From the NCBI GenBank assembly GCA_017999075.1, contig JAGOBX010000236.1:1-6064 (forward strand): a stretch of DNA of 6,064 nt. Direction: 5' to 3'. Both the position numbers and the translations under genes were made by a program. Below the pieces are notes generated by a model. That model was given only the letters and a program-made list of their open reading frames with translations. It was not told the DNA's origin and did not search any database. Numbering within the stretch: position 1 is the first letter of the stretch; each line of letters opens with the position of its first letter. This DNA is from Candidatus Babelota bacterium (lineage in GTDB: Bacteria; JAGOBX01). Below, in pieces: positions 1 to 6,064 of this stretch.

Positions 1-1
1 G

Positions 2-1363
2 GCAATATCAGCGGGACAAATATTATCTTTAATTTTTGCAGTATATTCCATATATCTTTTCAGTTTGATAATGCGTATTTTAATAAAAGACATTTTTTTT
101 ATTATCTGCTCAGTATTTTATTTCACTTTCAGTTACTGGTTCTGGTATTACAGCATGGATGCAGAACTTCATATTCCAAATATTTTTTTCATGCTTTTAT
201 CGATTAATTTGTACATTAAACTTTACAGGGAGCCATCTGTAAAATACGTTATTTATTCAGCAGTAATAAACTCGTTTCTAATCATATTTCATCAAACAAA
301 TCTAATAATTTTTTCAATAACATTATTATTTAATTTAGAATATTTTTCAGATAAAAAAAAAGTTTTAGTTATATGGGTAATAAGTTTTTTAATGATAACC
401 ATTATTCCGTACATAATAATTCCTCATTATTTCTTAGGAATATCTTCTACATCAGATCTAATAGAATGGCTGACACGTTACCAATCAAAAGGATATTGGT
501 CCAACATAACTCAAAATTATTTAATTGATTCTATGAAAGGATTCTCATTTGCTCTAACAGGCGGCGGAAAAATAAAATTAATTACAAATTCGGTTTTGGC
601 ATTACTGGTATTGGTGTATTATTTTAAAAAGATTTTTTTAAAAAAAATTGACAGAATCGAATTATACATTTTTTGTATTTTTATTTTTTATTCCGGAATT
701 GTAATTTACTGGCATCCAGCAAACCCTGAAAATTGGTGGGCAGTGATGCCATTCTCAATTTTATTGTTTAAAGCTGCGGAATCACTAAAAAATACACCGG
801 TATTATTTAGAGGATTTGATTTTACGCAAAAAAATATTAGTTCGCTGCGAATACTCTTATTGTCATTTTTTTCAATATTCTCAATATTTCTATTCAAACT
901 ATTCCTTAATAAAATAATTAAACTGTTTTTCATAATATGGCTTTTATACAGTTTTAACGCTGTATTTAACGGTTATATTGTAAAATACCATAAAAAAGAA
1001 TCAAATCAATGTTTTAATATTATTCACAATTTGAATAAAATTTATAATCAAGGCGATTTAATTATATCTCTCGGAGAAGGCGATCTTGCAAATTTAAATG
1101 TTTACCTGAAATATTTCACAAAATATAATTTCACTACAATAGCCATTGAACTTGATTTATATTCAGGTTCTTTAGAAAAAACCATTGAATCAATAGCTTG
1201 CAAAATAAATCAAACTCACGGAAAAATTATTTTGATAAACGATTTATACGATGTAAACGGAATATCTCAGCTTTCAAAAATGCATAAATTAAACAATTTG
1301 AAAAACAGTTTACACGAATTCATTTATAAAATAAATAAAAATAAAGTAATTATTAATCTATGA
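2..1363 (+). CDS. Polytopic membrane protein, probable GT-C family glycosyltransferase (GT39/DUF2723-like), 5' end missing
   Basis: The frame is open from base 2 to the TGA at 1361-1363, giving 453 visible residues. A TTG at 65 (432 residues) could start it, but the 21 codons upstream encode a continuous hydrophobic segment (AGQILSLIFAVYSIYLFS) and no SD precedes the TTG. I therefore read it as a gene cut by the window edge. Numbering from the TTG, many hydrophobic segments fill residues 1 to about 310, followed by a soluble tail of about 120 residues. Two features recall GT-C lipid-linked-sugar transferases: the early 'FSYWFWYYSMDAELHIPNIFF' region (an aromatic stretch, then an acidic pair), and WHPANPENWW at 216-225, just before a membrane segment. 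The tail begins NQGDLIISLGEGD (about 328-340), a GD-rich strand after the last TM as in DUF2723-type proteins. If correct, it would move a sugar from a polyprenyl-phosphate donor at the membrane; the acceptor is unknown. The class is inferred from pattern, not from a search. Confidence 0.6.
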   Translation, partial: AISAGQILSLIFAVYSIYLFSLIMRILIKDIFFIICSVFYFTFSYWFWYYSMDAELHIPNIFFMLLSINLYIKLYREPSVKYVIYSAVINSFLIIFHQTNLIIFSITLLFNLEYFSDKKKVLVIWVISFLMITIIPYIIIPHYFLGISSTSDLIEWLTRYQSKGYWSNITQNYLIDSMKGFSFALTGGGKIKLITNSVLALLVLVYYFKKIFLKKIDRIELYIFCIFIFYSGIVIYWHPANPENWWAVMPFSILLFKAAESLKNTPVLFRGFDFTQKNISSLRILLLSFFSIFSIFLFKLFLNKIIKLFFIIWLLYSFNAVFNGYIVKYHKKESNQCFNIIHNLNKIYNQGDLIISLGEGDLANLNVYLKYFTKYNFTTIAIELDLYSGSLEKTIESIACKINQTHGKIILINDLYDVNGISQLSKMHKLNNLKNSLHEFIYKINKNKVIINL

Positions 1364-1381
1364 ACTGTCAATCATTATAAA

Positions 1382-1777
1382 ATGAAAAAATTACATGCTT
1401 TCACAATAATCGAACTGTTATTATCAGTTTTTATAATTGCCACTTTGACTTTCAGCATACTGTCAGCAATTAATTATACATTATCTCAAAATGCAATAAT
1501 AACCGCAAAAAATTCAGCTTATATCATAGCAGACAATGCATTAAAAAGTAAATCAAGTTTAAACGAATATTCTGTAAAATTCAATAATGTTGATTACACA
1601 GTAAAGATTTCCGAAAAAAAAATGAAACCAAAAGATTTGTTCAATTTTTCAGATGACTATCTAAATCTAATTTCTGATAATATAGAAATAACAGTAAAAT
1701 CATCAGCAGTCAAATGGAATATAGGAACCCGCCAGTTTACTGTAAATATTGAAAAATATAAAGATGCAGAATTTTAA
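1382..1777 (+). CDS. Type IV pilin-like / type II secretion pseudopilin (PilV/GspI-like)
   Basis: This complete 131-residue protein has a class III (prepilin) signal: a short positive leader MKKLHA, then FTIIELLLSVFIIATLTF. Prepilin peptidase would cut between Ala6 and Phe7, leaving 125 residues with N-terminal Phe and Glu at mature position 5 (E11), the residue needed for assembly in this family. Residues 7 to about 29 form the membrane/coiled-coil helix. The following 'AKNSAYIIADNALKSK' resembles the Ala/Glu-rich helix of PilV and GspI minor pilins. The rest is polar with no cysteines, so there is no disulfide loop as in major pilins. The residue before the cut is Ala rather than the usual Gly, which is tolerated in some pilins. 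It starts 18 bases after the upstream stop, with no recognisable SD, suggesting co-transcription and perhaps coupled translation. No peptidase, ATPase or other pilin genes are in view, so pilus, secretion and competence roles cannot be separated. Confidence 0.75.
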   Translation: MKKLHAFTIIELLLSVFIIATLTFSILSAINYTLSQNAIITAKNSAYIIADNALKSKSSLNEYSVKFNNVDYTVKISEKKMKPKDLFNFSDDYLNLISDNIEITVKSSAVKWNIGTRQFTVNIEKYKDAEF

Positions 1778-1782
1778 GGAGG
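1776..1782 (+). promoter_or_regulatory. Orphan Shine-Dalgarno sequence overlapping the pilin stop codon
   Basis: AAGGAGG overlaps the TAA stop (1775-1777) of the pseudopilin gene and is a near-perfect anti-SD match. No ATG, GTG or TTG follows within normal spacing, and none occurs before the kinase ATG at 1834. It therefore has no gene to serve in the present sequence. It may be a relic of a lost downstream cistron, or a chance or secondary ribosome-holding site. Confidence 0.4.
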
Positions 1783-1820
1783 ATCCCGATTTAAAAATTA
1801 ACGTTTAACCTAAAAGTTTC

Positions 1821-1827
1821 GAGGAGG
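1821..1827 (+). promoter_or_regulatory. Strong ribosome binding site of the hybrid kinase
   Basis: GAGGAGG lies six bases before the ATG at 1834, which is ideal spacing, and fixes that ATG as the kinase start. Its strength contrasts with the lack of a visible SD before the pseudopilin. The sequence GGAGGAT here (1823-1829) repeats exactly the one at 1778-1784. Confidence 0.8.
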
Positions 1828-1833
1828 ATTTTT

Positions 1834-4800
1834 ATGAAATATTCGATCATCAAATCTCCGCGGATAAATGCTGTAAAAATTGCCGGGGTTTATATTTTTA
1901 TTTCTGCATTATGGATTTATTTTTCTGATAATATTTTAAGATTGTTATACAATACCGCTTCTGTAGTAGTTGATATTTCTATTTATAAAGGATTAACTTT
2001 TATTATAATAACAGGAGCATTATTATATTTCCTTGTTATCAAATTTTTATCAAAAATTAAACAGAACGAACAAAATTTTTCTGTAGCTTTTCATTCAAGC
2101 CCTTCATTAATAATTATATCGTCTATTAATAACAATCAGTTTGTTGAAGTTAACAAATCTTTTGAAAATCAAATCGGGTATACCCGTGAAGAAATTATAG
2201 GATGCAACGTTGACGGCCTGAATTTATTGGAAAATCCTGAAGAATGGAACGAACTGAAAAATCTGTTATTATCAGAAAAAAAATACCGAGATAAAGAAAC
2301 TAAAATTAAAACTAAAAGTGGAGAACATCTTTTCGTATTGGCATCGGCAGAATTAATTGATTTTGCCGGTAAGAAATGCATTATGATTGTAGCTGAAGAC
2401 ATAACGGAAAGGAAAAACGCAGAAGACAAACTAAAAGCCACAGTCGAATTGCTGCGCATTTGTAACAAAAGTGAAAATCTAACAGAACTAATAAAATCCC
2501 TTACAGTATATTTTCAGCAATATACTTCTTGTACCTCTATAGGTGTGCGCCTCCGCAAAGGAAACGACTTTCCGTATTACGAAACAATAGGATTTTCTGA
2601 AGAATTTATTCTTGCTGAAAACAATTTATGCGCTAAAGATCAAAAAAATGAATTAATCCGCGACTATATCGGACATCCCGCGCTTGACTGTATGTGTGGA
2701 AATATACTTTGCAAACGATTCGATCCTTCAAAACCATTTTTTTCTCAACGTGGAAGTTTCTGGTCAGGCTGCACTTCAGAATTACTCGCAAATACTACTG
2801 AAGCCGACAGACAATCAAAAACACGTAACAGATGTAATGGCGAAGGTTATGAATCTGTCGCATTAATTCCTTTGCGGGTTAAAGACGAAACATTCGGGTT
2901 GTTTCAATTTAATGATAAGCGAAAAGGACTTTTTACTGAAAAAAAAATTTCTTTCTACGAAGATCTTATAGATTATGTTGCAATAGCGGTTGCTAATTTA
3001 AAAAAAGACGATGAAATACAGGAATCAAATAGATTCAATCAGCAAATCATTAACAGCGCTAATGAAGGCATTATTGTCTATGACAATAATCTGAATTATA
3101 CTGTATGGAATCCTTACATGGAACGTTTGACAGGATTGACTTCTGATAAAGTCATTGGGAAACATCCTTTAACTCTTTTTCCATTCATAAAAGAGACTCC
3201 CCTTTTAAAAAATCTTTATTTGGCGCTGGACGGAAAGACATTAGAAACTCTGACTTTTCAATTTTATTTAATACATAACCAAAAAAAAGGGTGGGTTACC
3301 GATACAAGCGCTCCGCTTTTAAATAATGATGGAAAAATTATAGGAATAATTTCTGTTGTCCGCGATATTACTTCTGAAAAATTTGCTAAAGATGCTTTAT
3401 ACAACAGCGAAAAAAAATACCATTCTCTTTTTGAAAATATGCTTGAAGGGTTTGCATTATGCAAAATGATTTATGATTATAACAATAACCCCGTAGACTT
3501 TATATATCTTGACACCAATAATTCCTTTTCAAAATTAACAGGATTAAAAGATGTAATAGGAAAAAAAGTTACTGACATAATTCCCCAAATAAAACATTTA
3601 ACTCCTGAATTATTCGATATTTATGGAAGAGTGTCAACAACAGGCAACCCTGAAAAATTTGAAATCGACTTCAAACCTCTTTCAATTTGGCTTTCAATTT
3701 CAGTTTATAGTCCTGAAAAAGGATATTTTATTGCAGTATTTGATAACATAACCGAACGCAAACAAATTCAACAAGAACTAATAAGTGCAAATCAAAGATT
3801 AAAATTAGCTACTTCATCATTAAATCTCGGAATATGGGATTGGGACATAAAAAATAATGTCTTACTATGGGATGACAGAATGTACGAAATATACGGAATA
3901 TCTAAAATTACTTCTAAACCAAATTTTGAAATATGGAAAAACAGTATAATTACAGATGACCGCGAAACTGCCTTGGATATAACAAAAAAAGCTATTGAAA
4001 GCCAATATGAATATGATACTGAATTCAGAATTCAACTGCCTGACGGTAATATAAAAAATATAAAAGCAAATGCGATTATAATAAGAGATGATGATGGAAC
4101 AGCTTCACGTATGATAGGATTAAATCAAGATATCACTGATTTAAAACATCTTGAAGAACAACTTCGCCAGTCTCAAAAAATGGAAGCTATCGGACAGCTT
4201 GCTGGAGGAATAGCCCATGATTTCAACAACATTCTTTCTATAATTTACGGTAATTGCGTTTTAATGCAAATGGAACTTGAAAACAACAAATTTAAAGATA
4301 TAATTGATTCTATATTAACTGCATCAAAAAGAGCAGCAAACCTAACAGGCAGTTTACTTGCATTCAGCCGTAAACAAATAATAAAACCAAAAATTGTTAA
4401 CCTAAATGAAATAATATTAAATTTTACAAAAATGATTACAAGAATTATAGGGGAGGATATAAAACTTAAAACTATTTTCAATGTAGATCCGTTAAATGTC
4501 TTTGCAGATACAGGGCAGATTGAACAGGTTCTGATAAATATGTCGACAAATGCGCGCGATGCTATGCAAAATGCCGGAATTCTTATTATAGAAACAGAAC
4601 TTAAAGAAATAGATAAAAATTTCAATCATTCGCTTGATGATTATCAGCCAGGCAAATATGCTGTCATATCTATATCCGATACAGGCAAAGGAATTGACAA
4701 AGAGTTACAAAAAAAAATTTTTGATCCATTTTTTACAACAAAAGAAGTGGGAAAAGGAACAGGGCTCGGACTTTCAATAGTTTACGGTGTGATTAAACAG

Positions 4801-5304
4801 CACAAAGGTTATATAAATGTCTACAGTGAGCCAGACAAGGGTACAACTTTCAGAATTTATCTCCCAATTACAAATCAAAAAAAATCTGAAATTGAAGAAA
4901 ATAAAATTAATGATTATCCTCAAATGGGTACTGAAACAATACTTCTTGCTGAAGACGATCCTTTTGTCAGTCAATTTATCGAAACAATTTTAAAAAAATT
5001 CGGATATAAAATTATACTCGCGCAAAACGGCGATGATGCAATAAATAAATTCAGGGAAAATACTGATAAAATACAATTTATTATTATGGATATGGTGATG
5101 CCTGAAAAAAGCGGAAAAGACGCTTATTCTGAAATCTGTAATCTTAAACCTGATATAAAAATTCTTTTTATAAGCGGTTACAGCAATGATTTACTTGCAA
5201 ACAAAGGATTGTTTGAAAATAATTATGAGATACTTGTAAAACCGTTTCAACCTTTAGAACTGATAAAAAAAATCAGAAAAATTCTTGATTCAGTAAATAA
5301 ATAA
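1834..5304 (+). CDS. Membrane-anchored hybrid sensor histidine kinase (2TM-PAS-GAF-PAS-PAS-PAS-HisKA-HATPase-REC)
   Basis: This complete 1156-residue protein autophosphorylates on His and passes the phosphate to its own receiver. Residues 14-30 and about 51-71 are two membrane helices with a short loop, carrying the ALWIYFSD and YKG signatures common at the N-terminus of PAS-type sensors. Domains follow in order: PAS1 about 81-195 (ends DITERK); a GAF domain about 203-390 with cysteines 210, 233, 266, 286, 288, 293, 313 and 334; PAS2 about 400-515; PAS3 about 526-642 (ends NITERK); PAS4 about 655-770 (GIWDWD, PAS_3 type). HisKA has GQLAGGIAHDFNNIL with phospho-acceptor His795. The ATPase has N box NMSTNARDAM (N906), G1 DTGKGI (D949), F box FDPFFTTK (964-970) and G2 GTGLGL (975-980). 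The C-terminal receiver has the acidic pocket E1040-D1042, phospho-acceptor D1086 (IIMDMVMPEKSG), S1114 and K1136. Every catalytic residue is present. With no HPt or DNA-binding domain, output must go through a separate partner. The ligand is unknown. Confidence 0.95.
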   Translation: MKYSIIKSPRINAVKIAGVYIFISALWIYFSDNILRLLYNTASVVVDISIYKGLTFIIITGALLYFLVIKFLSKIKQNEQNFSVAFHSSPSLIIISSINNNQFVEVNKSFENQIGYTREEIIGCNVDGLNLLENPEEWNELKNLLLSEKKYRDKETKIKTKSGEHLFVLASAELIDFAGKKCIMIVAEDITERKNAEDKLKATVELLRICNKSENLTELIKSLTVYFQQYTSCTSIGVRLRKGNDFPYYETIGFSEEFILAENNLCAKDQKNELIRDYIGHPALDCMCGNILCKRFDPSKPFFSQRGSFWSGCTSELLANTTEADRQSKTRNRCNGEGYESVALIPLRVKDETFGLFQFNDKRKGLFTEKKISFYEDLIDYVAIAVANLKKDDEIQESNRFNQQIINSANEGIIVYDNNLNYTVWNPYMERLTGLTSDKVIGKHPLTLFPFIKETPLLKNLYLALDGKTLETLTFQFYLIHNQKKGWVTDTSAPLLNNDGKIIGIISVVRDITSEKFAKDALYNSEKKYHSLFENMLEGFALCKMIYDYNNNPVDFIYLDTNNSFSKLTGLKDVIGKKVTDIIPQIKHLTPELFDIYGRVSTTGNPEKFEIDFKPLSIWLSISVYSPEKGYFIAVFDNITERKQIQQELISANQRLKLATSSLNLGIWDWDIKNNVLLWDDRMYEIYGISKITSKPNFEIWKNSIITDDRETALDITKKAIESQYEYDTEFRIQLPDGNIKNIKANAIIIRDDDGTASRMIGLNQDITDLKHLEEQLRQSQKMEAIGQLAGGIAHDFNNILSIIYGNCVLMQMELENNKFKDIIDSILTASKRAANLTGSLLAFSRKQIIKPKIVNLNEIILNFTKMITRIIGEDIKLKTIFNVDPLNVFADTGQIEQVLINMSTNARDAMQNAGILIIETELKEIDKNFNHSLDDYQPGKYAVISISDTGKGIDKELQKKIFDPFFTTKEVGKGTGLGLSIVYGVIKQHKGYINVYSEPDKGTTFRIYLPITNQKKSEIEENKINDYPQMGTETILLAEDDPFVSQFIETILKKFGYKIILAQNGDDAINKFRENTDKIQFIIMDMVMPEKSGKDAYSEICNLKPDIKILFISGYSNDLLANKGLFENNYEILVKPFQPLELIKKIRKILDSVNK

Positions 5305-5312
5305 ATTCTTCT

Positions 5313-5355
5313 AATGCAAATCAGGAAGGGGCATTTTTAAAAATAAAATATTTTT
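5313..5355. terminator. Weak terminator-like structures between convergent genes
   Basis: After the kinase stop, AATGC (5313-5317) can pair with GCATT (5331-5335) across a 13-base loop, and T residues run to 5338. Just beyond, AAAAATA (5339-5345) pairs with TATTTTT (5349-5355) across three bases, with A/T runs on both strands. The stems are short, and the second is pure A/T. Position between two converging genes and the T-tracts favour a bidirectional terminator, but the structure alone is not convincing. Confidence 0.3.
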
Positions 5356-5369
5356 TTCATTACCTCATT

Positions 5370-6064
5370 TTATTCGCCAGATTTATTAATTTTTTTAGAA
5401 CATTTAAAAAGAAGTTCATCTATATTCTCGTATCCTGGAGAAAGATTCTTGACTTTCATAAAATTTTCCGATGCTTCATTATATTTTCCCGTTTGATAAT
5501 AATAAGCTCCACGAATAAAATACTGTGGAGGAAAATTCTTATCAAATGAATTGAGTATCTGCAATGTTTTTTCCATTTCAGAATATTTATTATTATGTAA
5601 ATAATAAACTGCAAGGTTTGAAATGGAATTGCAATAACTCTCAAAAATATTTTTTAACCTCAAATCAGTATGGTTTTCTATCGGCATACCAAATTTATAT
5701 TTATCAAATCCTGATATTTTATATTTACTCCAGAAACTAAAATCATATATCAATTCCTGTTTTATGCCTTTTTCAGACAAAACCCCTATTATTCCGCAAG
5801 GAGTATAATCATAATATTGAATAATTCCCTCTTTTGAAAAAATACTGGTGATTCTTTTATTTTTAATATTTGCATCAATAACGCGTTTGGTCATTTCATT
5901 CCCTGAATTATTTTGATATCCCGGCATATTAAGATTTTTATATCTTTTTTTTAATTGGGCATAATACCATTCATACCTGTCAAAATTCAAGGCTATTCCT
6001 ATTAAATCCTTTCTCATTTTATTGACAATCTGCATATATTGAAAAGAACCTATCAAATCATCAC
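5370..6064 (-). CDS. C-terminal part of a TPR-containing protein, possibly a DUF2723-like membrane glycosyltransferase; 5' end missing
   Basis: The minus-strand frame is open from the window edge to the TAA at 5372-5370, about 230 visible residues. A TTG at 6056-6054 could start it, but the frame continues upstream (Asp-Asp), there is no room to see an SD, and the protein begins inside a domain-like segment, so it is probably truncated. Numbering from the TTG, residues 1-40 read as 'DD-IGSFQYMQIVNKMRKDLIGIAL', then EWYYAQLKKRY (29-39). This resembles the soluble segment after the membrane domain of DUF2723-type proteins (GDND, then an R-D-V-VVNLSL strand, then DWYIxQLK). Residues 142-175 and 177-209 form two TPR-like helical pairs (YFIRGAYYYQTGKYNEASENFMKV is the clearest), ending in a Lys-rich tail. 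No membrane helix or signal peptide is visible in this part. TPRs usually mediate protein contacts. The gene converges on the kinase and so is not in its operon. The TPR call is fairly firm; the transferase link is inference. Confidence 0.6.
   Translation of the reverse strand, partial: DDLIGSFQYMQIVNKMRKDLIGIALNFDRYEWYYAQLKKRYKNLNMPGYQNNSGNEMTKRVIDANIKNKRITSIFSKEGIIQYYDYTPCGIIGVLSEKGIKQELIYDFSFWSKYKISGFDKYKFGMPIENHTDLRLKNIFESYCNSISNLAVYYLHNNKYSEMEKTLQILNSFDKNFPPQYFIRGAYYYQTGKYNEASENFMKVKNLSPGYENIDELLFKCSKKINKSGE

Noticed and set aside
706-933. Minus-strand open frame of 75 codons within the first gene
   Set aside because: It is wholly inside a strongly supported membrane-protein gene and has no start context or family features.
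2169-2468. Minus-strand open frame of 99 codons inside the kinase gene
   Set aside because: It is antisense to the PAS1 region, with composition typical of a reverse-complement shadow, no SD, and no recognisable domain.
2684-2866. Plus-strand 60-codon frame overlapping the GAF domain in another frame
   Set aside because: It is out of frame with the conserved Cys-rich GAF sequence and has no SD or motif.
4245-4625. Minus-strand open frame of 126 codons opposite the kinase catalytic region
   Set aside because: The plus strand here carries the conserved HisKA and N-box coding sequence. The antisense frame is Ser/Ile-rich without motifs, so it is a shadow.
5333-5344. Perfect A/T palindrome ATTTTTAAAAAT as an operator
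   Set aside because: In such an AT-rich spacer after two gene ends, this is expected by chance. No promoter lies next to it.
5456-5644. Second minus-strand frame within the TPR-protein gene
   Set aside because: It overlaps the TPR region in a different frame, and the main frame has clear TPR pattern.
1-6064. CRISPR arrays, tRNA genes, insertion sequences or attachment sites
   Set aside because: I saw no regularly spaced repeats, no cloverleaf-like sequence with a T-arm consensus, no transposase-like protein and no terminal inverted repeats on either strand.

Overview
This is an AT-rich bacterial window with ordinary bacterial gene structure: ATG or TTG starts, TAA and TGA stops, and purine-rich Shine-Dalgarno (SD) sites in places. 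Codons are strongly A/T-ended, with ATA and AAA very frequent. The gene content (class III signal-peptide pseudopilin, multi-PAS hybrid histidine kinase, large integral-membrane glycosyltransferase-like proteins) suggests a free-living bacterium, probably diderm and environmental or anaerobic. No rRNA, tRNA or marker gene is present, so I do not assign a phylum. The strong GGAGG sites argue mildly against a typical Bacteroidetes genome.

Layout. (1) Bases 2-1363, plus strand: the 3' part of a polytopic membrane protein that looks like a GT-C fold glycosyltransferase (GT39 / DUF2723-like) with a short C-terminal soluble domain. Its 5' end is outside the window. (2) 1382-1777, plus: a small type IV pilin-like or type II secretion pseudopilin protein, 18 bases downstream and probably co-transcribed. 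(3) 1778-1833: a short spacer with two strong SD sequences, only one of which has a start codon after it. (4) 1834-5304, plus: a complete 1156-residue membrane-anchored hybrid sensor kinase with the order 2 TM, PAS, Cys-rich GAF, PAS, PAS, PAS, HisKA, HATPase and receiver. All phosphotransfer residues are present. (5) 5305-5369: a convergent spacer with weak terminator-like structures. (6) 5370-6064, minus: the 3' part of another protein, whose soluble segment followed by TPR repeats resembles the C-terminal region of DUF2723-type membrane glycosyltransferases. Its 5' end is also outside the window.

How the genes relate. The two edge genes may belong to the same broad class (membrane sugar transferases with a soluble C-terminal domain), on opposite strands around the kinase. 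The pseudopilin follows the first one closely, but nothing in the window shows that pilin and transferase act together. The kinase has a strong ribosome binding site of its own and no DNA-binding output domain, so its downstream partner must lie elsewhere. No mobile element, CRISPR array, RNA gene or clearly new multi-gene system is visible. The most unusual element is the eight-cysteine GAF sensor domain in the kinase.
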